From contig JASFXZ010000001.1 of NCBI GenBank assembly GCA_032209605.1, forward strand, positions 22,258,119 through 22,322,118: a DNA stretch of 64,000 nt. The letters are read 5' to 3'. The position numbers were made by a program, and so were the translations under genes. This document shows positions 12,247-24,435 of this stretch, piece after piece. The notes beneath the pieces are model-generated. The model was given only the letters and a program-made list of their open reading frames with translations, had not been told where the DNA came from and searched no databases. Origin of the DNA: Mactromeris polynyma (lineage: Eukaryota > Mollusca > Bivalvia > Venerida > Mactridae). Numbering within the stretch: position 1 is the stretch's first letter; each line of letters opens with the position of its first letter.

Positions 12247-12775
12247 ATAACAGAGGAAGCATGTTTTAATGGCACGGTCAATACTGACCATATAGGACAT
12301 GCATACAGTGTACAAATCTTTGTATTGATAAATGCTTAAATTCACTACCCTATACTTACATTCTGAAACGGCAAAATAGCGTCAAGTTCTTAAATATAAT
12401 TTTCTATTCATCTGTCATGTTATTATATCATGTCCATTTGCTTCACTTGCCATTATGCAAACGTGTTTTACCACTGAACCGGTAAATGAAGTCGATAATA
12501 TGAATACAGAGATTACTATATCCGCCTTTATACGAGTAATAACGCCTTGTGACATTTGGTGCGTCAATCAACGGAGCGTGGCGATTATCGCATATCAGAC
12601 CGGGCAGTATTGTCCATTATCGACCTAGGTGAAATGCATTACGCGAGCTGAGTATCATTCCCCAAACCGAATCAGGTGGTTATATATCCCTTGTAAGAAA
12701 TGTGCAGTTCAAGGCAACCAACATCAGAGCGTGCGCTTATATAATCATTCTCATCTTTGCAGTGAATGCTGAAGC
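12247..12775. other. No gene seen
   Basis: Sequence leading up to the retrotransposon fragment; nothing recognised. Confidence 0.5.
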
Positions 12776-14760
12776 CTTTTGCTGTCTCAATATGCAGATG
12801 ATACCACTATCATGCTAGATGGAACTGAAAAATCTCTTCAAAATACCATACAAACTTTAGAATTTAATGCTAAACTTTCAGGCCTAAACATCAATATAGA
12901 AAAAACAAAAATAATACGGATAGGATCCATGAAAGGATGTAATCTTAGATTTTGTCCAGAATATGATCTTTCATGGGAATCTGAATGTTTTAAGATTCTT
13001 GGAGTTAATGTTACCACCAATTTACTTAATATACTAGATGCGAATTATAATTCAAAAACAGAAGAAATCAAATCACTATTCACTCATTGGTCAAAAAGAA
13101 TAATTTCTCCCATTGGAAAAAATGTTGTCTTCAAAACATAAGCACTATCAAAAATAAATCACCTCATATTAAGTCTAACAAACCCAAAATGCTAATATTA
13201 TTAAATCCATACAAAACTCCTTCTTTAAATTTCTTATGAATTCTGGACCGGATAAAGTAAAAAGAAATATTATTACTCAAACTTAGGAGTGTGGAGGAAT
13301 TAGAATGGTCAATATGGATTTATTTACGACTTCCTTAAAAATTACTTGGGTCAGGAGATTACTGTCCTATAATACAAAATACTTCAATTTAGTTTCGAGT
13401 ATGTATCCTTTTCTTTCAAAGTTTTGTAAAACCAAAATCCCAACTATAAGAAACCCATTTTGGAAAAATGTTTTTGAATGTCTTTTAATCCTTATGAGGC
13501 AATATTATCTAGATAATAGCACCGTTTTTGCTCAATGCCTGTATAGCATAATTCCATGGTTAAAGTTGGTGGAAGCAGTGTTTGCTACACCAGATTTGTT
13601 AATGCGGGTGTGATTTTAGTCAATGACTTCTTAGACGGAAATGGAAATTTGCTCTCATTTATAACGATTTTTTAATAAATACAATATCAATACAAGTTTT
13701 CTACAATACCAAAACATTATTGGGTCGATCAGAAGGTTCTTAGCTCTTATGTCTTTTCCCCACTTTGGAATAAAAGAAGAAAATCCTTTGCAACCATTTA
13801 GTACGAAAATCATCAAAAGTCAAAGTAAAGGTTGCAGATTCATTTATGATTTTTTACACAAAGCCAATACTGTTCCCAATGCTGGAATAAAATGGAACGA
13901 TGAATTAAACTTAAATGTTGACTTCAACTGGAAATATACATACAGATCACCATTTACGGAAACAAAAGATTCAGTACTACAATGGTTCCAATTTAAAATT
14001 AACCACATAATTCTTGGAACTAATCACTTATTACACAAAATGGGAATTAAAACTTTCAATTTATGTTCGTTTTGCAACAGACAAATATAGTATACAGTTA
14101 TTGATGTAAATTTATAGCTAAATTTCGTCGAGTTATTGACAAACTCCAGAAATTCCCACTTTAATTTGTTGTTTTTTTCACCATTTTACCCCAAAAATCA
14201 CTGTTCACAACATACGATGTGTCATTACTTAAGGTATGTTATGGTGCAACATAATGTCTATTAAAAACAGTTATTCTGGAATTTTTATAGCTAAATCTGA
14301 TTTTGATATAGTCAAATTCCAGAAATTCACACTTTTTTTACCTTTTAGTACATTTTACCCCAAAAAAAGCATTTTGCACCGTAGGATTTTCCTATACTTT
14401 TTTTTCCTTACACGGCAGATATTAAACAATACATTTATGCCAAAATCATTTCTGTGCATTTTTTTCCTTTATTTGCCTTTTTTTCAGTAGATTGACTGGA
14501 CTAAAAGTGAAACTATAAAACATCTCCTCCAATATTCTTTCTCATACTCGGAGGACGTCAAAAGATGGATCAACCTAAAATGCCCCGAGACTACTCCGAA
14601 TTGGACAATTACAGACATCAGGTAATGAAAAATTTGACAAGGCAACACTGAATATAATTATCTTGGCCAAATATAACTTGTACCACTGCAAGTTACCAAA
14701 TATAGCTCCAACTATTAATTCATTTAAATTCAAGTTAACATACTGCTAAAGACTGCATTG
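12776..14760 (+). pseudogene. 5'-truncated, decayed LINE reverse transcriptase (L1/Tx1-like)
   Basis: The reading begins inside the reverse transcriptase domain at LSQYADDTTIMLDGTEKSL, which holds the YADD catalytic motif. It continues with NAKLSGLNINIEKTKII and HWSKRIISPIGKNVVFKT, the thumb region. After stops and frame changes it resumes at 13200-13613 (ECGGIRMVNMDLFTTSLKIT) and 13749-14090 (WKYTYRSPFTETKDSVLQWF, then LHKMGIKTFNLCSFC), the C-terminal part with a Cys motif. About 14491-14760 continues the same protein in broken form (RWINLKCPE). An insertion with two related halves (tatagctaaat ... ccagaaattcacactttt) splits it at about 14091-14490. The element lacks its endonuclease and first ORF and cannot be active. 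Clade by eye: L1/Tx1-like. Confidence 0.88.
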
Positions 14761-15236
14761 TATATTGCAAAAAAAGATAACAAAATGCTTAAATTTGACA
14801 ATGAATGGAGAAAATATTCACCATTGATGACAAACTAAAGATTTATATTCTACAGATATATACAGAGACCTAGTCTGCCCAAAACTGCCCCCCCCCTTTT
14901 TTGTAAGTAAATTTTGAAATCCGAAGTGAACCTATGACTGGTAATAATTCAACAAAAAATATACTACTCCAATTGTGACATTGTACCTTTTTATTTCATC
15001 TTTTTTTATATATATTTTTAAAACTCTAAGTTGCATAAATCCGCATGCTTATAGGTACTAAGAAAAAGCACTAAGTTTTAACAATAAGAAACTTGTATCA
15101 CTAATATGTTATTAATATTCTGTGTATAATGTTAAAATATTCAATTGTACCTGATCATTTATGTACCCGTCAAAAATCAAAATAAACGAGGTTACCCTAG
15201 CGGGAGCCTGAAAGGGGAAAAAATGCCAAAAAAGAT
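14761..15236. other. No gene seen
   Basis: May include the worn 3' end of the retrotransposon. Homopolymer runs of C and T near 14885-14900. Confidence 0.45.
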
Positions 15237-15916
15237 ATTTAATGTTATTTTGATGTTATTGTAAGCATATTTATTGTTATTTTGATGTTATTGTAAGCAT
15301 ATTTAATGTTATTTTGATGTTATTGTAAGCATATTTATTGTTATTTTGATGTTATTGTAAGCATATTTAATGTTATTTTGATGTTATTGTAAGCATATTT
15401 ATTGTTATTTTGATGTTATTGTAAGCATATTTAATGTTATTTTGATGTTATTGTAAGCATATTTATTGTTATTTTGATGTTATTGTAAGCATATTTAATG
15501 TTATTTTGATGTTATTGTAAGCATATTTATTGTTATTTTGATGTTATTGTAAGCATATTTATTGTTATTTTGATGTTATTGTAAGCATATTTAATGTTAT
15601 TTTGATGTTATTGTAAGCATATTTATTGTTATTTTGATGTTATTGTAAGCATATTTAATGTTATTTTGATGTTATTGTAAGCATATTTATTGTTATTTTG
15701 ATGTTATTGTAAGCATATTTAATGTTATTTTGATGTTATTGTAAGCATATTTAATGTTATTTTGATGTTATTGTAAGCATATTTAATGTTATTTTGATGT
15801 TATTGTAAGCATATTTAATGTTATTTTGATGTTATTGTAAGCATATTTAATGTTATTTTGATGTTATTGTAAGCATATTTAATGTTATTTTGATGTTATT
15901 GTAAGCATATTTAATG
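15237..15916. repeat. 32-bp minisatellite, about 21 copies with dimer order
   Basis: The unit is atttaatgttattttgatg then ttattgtaagcat. Two variants, atttaatg and atttattg, alternate along much of the first two thirds. The last eight or so units are all the atttaatg type. Units are otherwise almost identical, so the array is young or often homogenised. Confidence 0.97.
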
Positions 15917-16089
15917 GAATGGAACACACACCAAAACACACCTCAGACTACAATTCTAGCTACATTTGTTTCCGGAGGACAATGCCTCCGGCTCCCCTTA
16001 AACTAGACATACACAACCAATTTTGCTACGCTACGCCCCTGCAATGGCGTGTACCAACATGCATATTTTAGCCTTGATAAAGTGTCCAT

Positions 16090-16262
16090 TTGATACAATG
16101 CACACTTTAGTGTAAACCTATTTATTACACACCGATAACCACCGCCTTGGTTACTTTCCCGGTAATTGGGCATACTTCAGGGACCCTGGTAGAATATCGA
16201 CCATAGCGGAGTTCGAACCTATTGTCCCCGGATCAGAAGTCTGGCGCTCTACCCCTAGTCTT
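16090..16262 (-). mobile_element. tRNA-derived SINE
   Basis: The minus strand reads taggggtagagcgccagact (A box), then aataggttcgaactccgc (B box), then a body with cccaattaccgggaaagta and aaccaaggcggtggttatc. The body word aattaccgggaa is shared with 25345-25505. Confidence 0.7.
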
Positions 16263-17127
16263 GTATGCCTTTAGATCGTATACAATAAATAATTTCACAC
16301 GAGGCGAAACTCTCTGCTTCTGTATCAAAACGGAGCTAAACTAGTTTTGGGCTTAAACCTTCCACTCTAGCACCGATTACGTACAAATGTACAAGTATGC
16401 TTCGACCGAATTAGGTCAAATTTATCGCCATCTTAAAGGGTATAAAAGTACACATTTTTAGTCTGCAATTTATTCTACACCGCAGAGATATTTAATATGA
16501 TTAAACTAGATTATTTGAACGATTACCATATGATGCTTCAAGTGCTCTATTTTTATTTTAGAATAATATATCGCATAATAATACGTATGACATTCAGTAA
16601 GCATCGGGTTTCACAGCTACGTCACGGATACCGCATAAAAGCCCAATTCAACTATATTATTTATTTAACAATAGAAATATATAATATAGTCTATTGATTT
16701 AACAGTCCCTGGTTATCAGCAAACATGAAACTCGAGCTCGATCGTGACTAGGTTTATAATCAGATTGTCAAAAAGCAAACAACGAGATTTTCGATAAACG
16801 TTCATAACAAAAAAGTTTTGAATGCTATTGCGTAGTTGTATTCATAAATAAGTATTACATTTCAGCGATATAATAGGACAAAAAGGTTAGAAATGAACGC
16901 AAAACAGACCGACTAAGCAGACATTAGAGCATATGAATAGAATTCACTAATTACTGTAGAAGTAAAAAATAATGGCACGCTAATTTTCTGGCTTGCATAC
17001 GTCAGTAATTTAATGGAGGATTTCGCAAGCATTTGTTCGGTAATTAACTTTGGTATCGTCCGTATCTGTACTGTACTCTTTCATGCTTTCATTATTACAT
17101 TGTCCACGTTGTATAGTTTGATGCTTT
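16263..17127. other. No gene seen
   Basis: AT-rich. One 66-codon frame (16497-16697) without support. Confidence 0.5.
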
Positions 17128-19110
17128 CGGTTCTACACAATTCACAAGGCCCGGTACCGTGTTTTTGCGCAATGCATTATACCGTGTCATGTTTTTGGTA
17201 CTACACAATTCACAAGGCCCGGTACCGTGTTTTTGCGCAATGCATTATACCGTGTCATGTTTTTGGTTCTACACAATTCACAAGGCCCGGTACCGTGTTT
17301 TTGCGCAATGCATTATACCGTGTCATGTTTTCGGTACTTCACCTTCCAAAAGGTCCGGTAGCGGGTTGTTTGCGCAATGTATTATATCGTGCCATGTTTT
17401 CGGTACTACACAATTCACAATGTCCGGTAGAGTACTGTTTGCGCAATGTATTATATCGTGCCATGTTTTCGGTACTACACAATTCACAATGTCCGGTAGA
17501 GTACTGTATGCGCAATGTATTATATCGTGCCATGTTTTCGGTACTACACAATTCACAATGTCCGGTAGAGTACTGTATGCGCAATGCATTATACCGTGCC
17601 ATGTTTTCGGTACTACACAATTCACAATGTCCGGTAGAGTACTGTATGCGCAATGTATTATATCGTGCCATGTTTTCGGTACTACACAATTCACAATGTC
17701 CGGTAGAGTACTGTATGCGCAATGTATTATATCGTGCCATGTTTTCGGTACTACACAATTCACAATGTCCGGTAGAGTACTGTTTGCGCAATGTATTATA
17801 TCGTGCCATGTTTTCGGTACTACACAATTCACAATGTCCGGTAGAGTACTGTATGCGCAATGTATTATATCGTGCCATGTTTTCGGTACTACACAATTCA
17901 CAATATCCGGTAGAGTGCTGTTTGCGCAATGTATTATATCGTGCCATGTTTTCGGTACTACACAATTCACAATGTCCGGTAGAGTGCTGTTTGCGCAATG
18001 TATTATATCGTGCCATGTTTTCGGTACTACACAATTCACAATGTCCGGTAGAGTACAGTTTGCGCAATGCATTATACCGTGCCATGTTTTCTGTACTACA
18101 TAATTCACAAGGTCCGGTAGCGGGCTGTTTGTGCAATGCATTATACCGTGTAATGTTTTCTGTACTACACAATTCACAAGGTCCGGTAGAGTGCTGTTTG
18201 TGCAACGATTATACCGTGCCATGTTTTCTGTACTACACAATTCACAAGGTCCGGTAGAGTGCTGTTTGTGCAATGCATTATACCGTGTAATGTTTTCTGT
18301 ACTACACAATTCACAAGGTCCGGTAGAGTGCTGTTTGTGCAATGCATTATACCGTGCCATGTTTTCTGTACTACACAATTCACAAGGTCCGGTAGAGTAC
18401 TGTTTGTGCAATGCATTATACCGTGCCATGTTTTCTGTACTACACAATTCACAATGTCCGGTAGCGGGCTGTTTGTGCAATGCATTATACCGTGCCATGT
18501 TTTCTGTACTACACAATTCACATGGTCCGGTAGCGGGCTGTTTGTGCAATGCATTATACCGTGCCATGTTTTCTGTACTACACAATTCACAAGGTCCGGT
18601 AGCGGGCTGTTTGTGCAATGCATTATACCGTGCCATGTTTTCGGTACTACACAATTCACAAGGTCCGGTAGAGTGCTGTTTGCGCAATGCATTATACCGT
18701 GTAATGTTTTGGGTACTACACAATTCACAAGGTCCGGTAGAGTGCTGTTTGCGCAATGCATTATACCGTGTAATGTTTTCGGTACTACACAATTCACAAG
18801 GCCCGGTAGAGTGCTGTTTGCGCAATGCATTATACCGTGTAATGTTTTGGGTACTACACAATTCACAAGGTCCGGTAGAGTGCTGTTTGCGCAATGCATT
18901 ATACCGTGTAATGATTTCGGTACTACACAATTCACAAGGTCCGGTAGAGTGCTGTTTGCGCAATGCATTATACCGTGTAATGTTTTCGGTATTACACTTT
19001 CCACAAGGTCCGGTAGAGTGCTGTTTGCGCAATGCATTAAAACGTGTAATTTTTTCGATACTACACAGGGCCAGCGTCTGCATATATAGTAATGTTTTCG
19101 ATACTACACA
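17128..19110. repeat. 69-bp minisatellite, about 28-29 copies in blocks
   Basis: The unit reads gtactacacaattcacaatg, tccggtagagtactgtatgc, gcaatgtattatatcgtgcc, atgttttcg. Variants come in blocks: ggcccggtaccgtgttttt (first three units), atgtccggtagagtactg with tatatcgtgcc (about ten), aggtccggtagcgggctg with ttctgtact, then gcgcaatgcattataccgtg with taatgtttt at the end. The unit is exactly 23 codons and has few stops in any frame, which makes open frames of 276-586 codons on both strands. None looks like a protein. Confidence 0.97.
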
Positions 19111-19596
19111 AGGCCAGCGTATGCATATAGACGATAATTATATTATGATGTTGTGAATCGCTTCTTTAAAACAAGAATTAATATTTTATGTTAAATAACT
19201 TAAATTATTTGCGATAAAGATTTGTTATAAAAATATATATAAATATTTTTCAATATATTGAATCTTAAGAAATTTGACTATTTATATATTATCTGTACTT
19301 ATAACTAATGTACTTTTATACATCTAAGTTTGACATTGACCTATATTGGTAAAGCACTCTTCTATCGTATTGCAATTACCATTGTACAGATTCTATGTAT
19401 TCATTCAAAATGTTTCGCTGATCTAAAGACAGTAATCCATACTTTATGAATCTATTGAAACGATCTGATGAATTTAATTACTGCTGATCAGGTCATATAC
19501 AAAGAGCGTTTGGTTTCTCGGTACCCCAAACATTATTCTTTTTACGTCTTGTGATTTTGATTTTTCCTTTAAGAATTCACGTATCGTTAATGAAAA
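19111..19596. other. No gene seen
   Basis: Strongly AT-rich sequence following the array. Confidence 0.5.
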
Positions 19597-19773
19597 TACA
19601 GTCAGACCTCGTTCATTCGAACTTAGCAGATCCGAAATTTTATTTCGAATAGTTTATGGTTCTGAATAGCCCAATTCGATGTGTCTAACAATATACATCG
19701 GGATCTGATATTTATTTCGGATTAAACCAAGTATTCGAATAGAAGGTTGTCGAATAAACGAGATCCGACTGTA
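19597..19773. mobile_element. Pogo-like MITE, attcga family
   Basis: Starts tacagtcagacctcgttca and ends aataaacgagatccgactgta, with TA at both borders. The interior holds atttcgaatag, aattcgatgtg and tgatatttatttcgg words shared with copies at 22941, 44457, 46728 and 63663. Confidence 0.85.
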
Positions 19774-20287
19774 GATGAAAATCTAGTCCCCCCCCCTCAA
19801 GGAGACCAATAAACAAAAGAAAAATAATAATTACCTTAGTCAAATATTATAACAAAACAACCCGATGGCCGTTGCCTGACACTGACTGCATTACATATTT
19901 AGATAACGCATAAAAGGCTCAATGAAATAGATCTTTTGTATAAAAAAAATCGAAGATGAAACTCGATACCCTTTTCTTCTCAATGGAAGAAAAGTCAATA
20001 TTCAATGCCCGTACGGTAGATAGAATCCTTTAATGAATTAATCTAACATATTCATACTAACTTGAATATGAACCAAACCTCAATACATCCAATATGCATT
20101 TATTTGCTGATAATTATAGCTATAGAAATCTATAAGCCTTTCGATGGTACGAGGATGGTTATAGCGACATGAAACTATGATTAAATACATACACCAATCT
20201 GAACCGCGGAATCTTATGACACTTCATAATGCTAAAATTCAACCACTTTGGAGTAAAACAGATGTTGAGAACAGTAAATGTAATATG

Positions 20288-20388
20288 TAGTAGATATTAA
20301 GTAAAATCTTATTGATTAAGAAGGGGCGGAGCGAGCGTAGCGAGCGAGCCCTCGTCTTAACCAATAAGATTTTACTTAATATCTACTA
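20288..20388. repeat. Near-perfect hairpin, 33-bp arms
   Basis: The left arm (20288-20320, tagtagatattaagtaaaat then cttattgattaag) is repeated inverted at 20356-20388 with one mismatch. The 35-base loop is GC-rich: aaggggcggagcgagcgtag then cgagcgagccctcgt. It could be a foldback element end, or form a cruciform or a hairpin RNA. Confidence 0.9.
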
Positions 20389-20394
20389 ACTGAC

Positions 20395-20622
20395 TTAGAA
20401 TGTAACCTACATTTTGATTGGCCGATACGCATGCAAATTTCAAATAAAAGCTATAACGGACGAGAATAGTAAATTTCCAAATATAAATAACGCTCACACA
20501 GATTCGCAGTAGGCGGAGCTTAAAAAGCCCGCGAAAAGTCGAAATTCTTAATGAATAAGCGTAGTACTTAACGGGAGCCGTTCTGTCATTTCATTGGCTG
20601 AAAATGTAGGTTGCATTCTAAA
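20395..20622. mobile_element. MITE with 31-bp inverted ends
   Basis: Left end ttagaatgtaacctacatt then ttgattggccga; right end tcattggctgaaaatgtagg then ttgcattctaaa. It directly follows the hairpin above, so the two may be one composite unit. No coding capacity. Confidence 0.8.
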
Positions 20623-21269
20623 GCTTTTTAAATAAGTTAATTCACCAAAAACCTGTGAAGCATTGTGTTAATCGGTGCCAAATATCCTTTACTACGTCAT
20701 ATACACAAACTGTGACGTCATGGCTTTTGTATAGGTCTTTTTGCTAAATAGTTCGCTAAATATACGTGCGCTACAAAAAAGTTCCGCATCCAAATTACAA
20801 TCAACAGAAAGTTTATAAAAAGAAAGAGCGTAGTGACCCTGTCACTTATATCTGTATGCTCTAATCGATCTTATCTGTTATAGTGATGTATTGTTGTAAT
20901 ATAATGAGACTTGTTTTCGACACCATTTTGAAAGTAGTTCCTATTAAGCGTCCTTCTTGCGAAATTACACTGACTATGTCGCTATCGAAGTTGTCACAAT
21001 GTTTTGACGCCATATGACGTCGACGCGCAGCGTTACTCACTCGCCGTGCTTATCCCATTAAAAAGCAATTGACCGCACACTACTCACTCTTTGAGTCATT
21101 GAACATGTTTTGACTCCTACTTACACACATGTGTGTGCTGATGAGATCAATGAACTGAATGATGGTATACTATACTCCAGACGATTAGGATCGGAACCGT
21201 GGGATTATGCTAGGATGATTTTGGTAAAATTTAAGATGCCAGAGCACAAATTTCGTTTGTTTGCATTGA
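20623..21269. other. No gene seen
   Basis: Contains several tgacgtca or related words (for example acgtcatatacacaaactgtg then acgtcatgg), but no gene signal. Confidence 0.45.
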
Positions 21270-21660
21270 TGTTCTGAGGCAAAATGGGATAAGAATTGCT
21301 AATGATCTTACTAGCTTCGAAAGGCAAAACTGGCAGATTTGAAATCAAAGGGTCAGAGAGGATATATTAAAGGAGGCAAAGTGGTTGTTCTGCCAGGTAT
21401 GAATACAGGGATCAAATCCAGAGTTTATAAGCGGGGTACCAGAACATTGAGTTCGCCAAGAGAAGAACAAAATGAGAATATTCCAGCGGACACAGATGGC
21501 ATGGATATGAACTATTCTGCTAGAAATGATGTTTCTAGTAATATAGATTAGGGGTGTGGCCAAGGTCCTACACATATTAACAGTCTAAAAATTCTTTCAT
21601 GGAATATAAGTGGTGTAAATGACAAATTTGAATGTCTCATTGTTTGTATATAAAGCTTTT
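21270..21660 (+). pseudogene. LINE 5' fragment: ORF boundary and start of endonuclease
   Basis: The translation runs RIANDLTS... then LKSKGQRGYIKGGKVVVLPG and ends at a stop at 21551. It is followed by SLKILSWNISGVNDKFECL, which matches the first strand of the APE-type endonuclease of non-LTR retrotransposons (the LSWN motif with the first catalytic Asn). The protein stops soon after and no reverse transcriptase follows, so this is an internally deleted copy. The end near 22110-22160 (tacaataaatatttgaattg then aattga) looks like a retrotransposon 3' tail. Confidence 0.7.
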
Positions 21661-22614
21661 AAATATAGAAGTAGCTTCATCTCTGCTTTGAACTAGACTT
21701 TTGTACATTGTATTAGATGTTTGAATTTTTCAATGTTTGAATGTTGTTAACTGTGTATTTATCCTATTGAAGTCGGTTTATAACTATACATTGTATACAC
21801 TCAACAAAATTTCTAATTGGTCACTTCATATTTATTGAAGAGACCATACCATATATATCCGTTTTATGACTTTTAATTTCAGGGTTATTAGTGTTGATCT
21901 GTCGTAAAATTCATGTGACAATCAATATGGATTAATGTATTCTGAACAGTTGTACGAAGAAAGTATTTATGTGATGGTGTTTGCATTGTTGAATTTTCAT
22001 TCACTGTTCAATAATATCAATACAATCCAAGTGACCAATTAGAAATTTTGCTGAGTATATAGGTGGGTAAATGATCATGAATTGATTGTTTTGTGTATTG
22101 TAATATTTTTGTGTATGGGCAGGAGGCCATTTATACAATAAATATTTGAATTGAATTGACTCTAAACAGTAGTTATATAACTGGATATACACATTTAATC
22201 AATTAACCCAATTGTATCTATAAATTGTACTGTATACAACATATTGGATTGAGTTGTAATACCATTTTTTTTTACATTTTCATAAAATGTGTTGGTTTTA
22301 AATATTTTTAAAGATCATTTTATAATTTCAAGCGCTGAATTTTAAATATCGATTTACTTTCTTGTTTTAATAATAGTTAATAAGTATATGCAAAAAGAAA
22401 GTAGAAGGAAAACTGCTAAAATATAATGAAACTCCTTAAACAAAATATAATCATATCAGTATTTGTATTGGTCTTAGTGACTCACCCGACTCACAATTAA
22501 CACAACTGGTCACTTAGTATAGTAATCAATACACATAGCACCTTATGCACAAGCCGTAATTAACTAAACTTTTGTCACTCAATATCAATTAACCGCACTA
22601 AGTATTTAAAGTGT
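21661..22614. other. Probable LINE 3' region, then no gene seen
   Basis: About 21700-22160 is probably untranslated LINE sequence ending in ttgaattgaattga. It contains the repeated words ggtcacttcatatttattg / aatttctaattggtcac and their inverse near 22030. From 22165 on nothing is recognised. Confidence 0.4.
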
Positions 22615-22880
22615 GTCACGACTCGCCTGTCCAACTGCCCGCCTGTCCACCTATCCGACTGGCCGTCCGTATACCTGTCCGCCTGTCCATCAACCTGCCC
22701 ACCCGCCCCCTGTACGCATGGCCGCCTGTCCACCTCCCCGACTGGCCGTTCGTATACATGTCCGCCTGTCCATCAAACTGCCCACCCACCCCATGTACGC
22801 ATGGCCGCATGTCCACCTATCCGACTGCCCACACGCCCGCCCTATACCTGCCCACCTGCCCGTACGTACACCTTCCCGTC
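22615..22880. repeat. Pyrimidine-rich tandem repeat, about 85-bp unit, 3 copies
   Basis: cgcctgtccacctatccgac recurs at about 22637, 22722 and 22806, with gcccacccgccccctgtacg at the unit ends. Proline-rich frames (90-107 codons) come from this base bias. Confidence 0.8.
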
Positions 22881-22940
22881 TGAGTGCTTTTCCACCTTTA
22901 CGAATACAGCTCATCAAGTAACCTTACGAATGGCTCCAAA

Positions 22941-23094
22941 TACAGTCGTTCATTCGAATTCATCGGGTCCGATGGTTTCAAACAGCCCATTTCAATTCGA
23001 CATGCATAAGAAGATACATCGCGATGTGATATTTATTTCGGATGATATCGATTATTCGGATATAGGGTTGTCGAATAAACGAGGTCCGACTGTA
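22941..23094. mobile_element. Pogo-like MITE, attcga family
   Basis: Starts tacagtcgttcattcgaat and ends aataaacgaggtccgactgta; interior ccatttcaattcgacatg and tgatatttatttcgg match the other copies. Confidence 0.85.
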
Positions 23095-23468
23095 CGTTAT
23101 TACAAGACTTCGTCAATCTGTTAACACATTTCTTTCATTCACAACATAACGGTAACAATATCTCTCAATAATAGCAATGCTGTCAACATCATCAGGAACA
23201 ACAACATTGCTATAATTGTCATAAAACGCCACCGTATCTAAGCAATCCCCAATTTTGGGGCTGATGATCTGGGGGCATCTATACGGTACCGCATGTTTGA
23301 TTAGACATCCATTTGAAATGATTCTTTCTTTGGTGAAAATTAATTCATAAAAAGCGAGTTTCCATCGAAATGTTCCTCTTTTGCGGGTACAGAAGCCAGA
23401 TATTTATTATATATTATTATAGTATTTTAACCAGCCCGAAAATAAAACAAGAAATGGGCAATGCCCAC
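23095..23468. other. No gene seen
   Basis: Unremarkable AT-rich sequence. Confidence 0.5.
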
Positions 23469-24435
23469 AAACCAGGTTTTAAACCTAATTATTTGTAACC
23501 AAGGCTCTATTTGTATAATGAATACATGATGATCATCAATGCTGCAAAGGTGCCAGAGGTGATACATGCATACAAACACTCACACTTTGATGTCAATACA
23601 CCCACGAATAGCGAAGATATTAAGTGGAAACTGATTCTTAAATTTTAAGTGACCTTGACCTTGGACGGAACGAACCCAAAAGCAATCCCAAGCGAGATCT
23701 TCACATGTTCTTACTATACACCAAGTCTGATGTCAATATGACCAACGAATCTAAAGTTATTAGCCGGAGAGCAAATTGCAATTTTTAGTAAAGGTGACCT
23801 TGACCTTTGACGAAACGATTCCAAAAGCAATCCCAAGCGAGCTCTCCACATGTTCTTACTATACACCAAGTTTGATGTCAATATGACCAACAAATCTAAA
23901 GTTATTCGCCGGAAACCAAATTGCTACTTTAAGTAACGGTGACCTTGACCTTTGGCGGAACGAGTCCAACCCCAAGCAAGCTCTCCACATGTTCTTACTA
24001 TACACCAAGTTTGATGTCAATATGATCAACAAAACAAAAGTTATTGGCCGGAAACCAAATTCCTATTTTTAGTAATGGTGACCTTGACCTTTGATGGACC
24101 GAACCCAAAAGCAATCCCAAGCGAGCTCTCCACATGTTCTTACTATACACCAAGTTTGATGTCAATATGATCAATGTAACTCAAGTTATTCGCCGGAAAC
24201 CAAATTTCTATTTTTCGTAACGGTGACCTTGACCTTTGTCTGACCGAACCAAAAAGCAATCCCAAGCGAGCTTTCCATATGTTCTTACTGTACACCAAGT
24301 TTGGTTACAATATGATCAACAGAACTCAAGTTAATCGCCGGAAACCACCCAGTTTGACGCCCGCCCAGCCGCCGGCCCGCCCGCCCAACGACATACACCA
24401 TTCTAATAACCTGGTTTTTTTTCAAAAACCTGGTT
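23469..24435. mobile_element. Inverted-repeat element holding a 145-bp tandem array
   Basis: Outer ends aaccaggttttaaacct and aaaaacctggtt are inverted. Between them about five units start gtgaccttgacctttgacgg at 23649, 23794, 23939, 24078 and 24223 (steps 145, 145, 139, 145). Each goes on with caatcccaagcgagctctcc, acatgttcttactatacacc and aagtttgatgtcaatatga. The array ends in a cgcccgcccagccgccggcc tract. Such GTGACCTTGACCTT repeats are widespread in bivalve DNA. The class of the carrying element is not certain. Confidence 0.75.

Noticed and set aside
17013..19156. Open frames of 276-586 codons on both strands
   Set aside because: They are translations of a 69-bp tandem repeat in several frames at once; no domain, no start or splice context.
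22611..23124. Proline/cysteine-rich frames resembling a structural protein
   Set aside because: Caused by pyrimidine-rich 85-bp repeats and a following MITE; several frames look alike.
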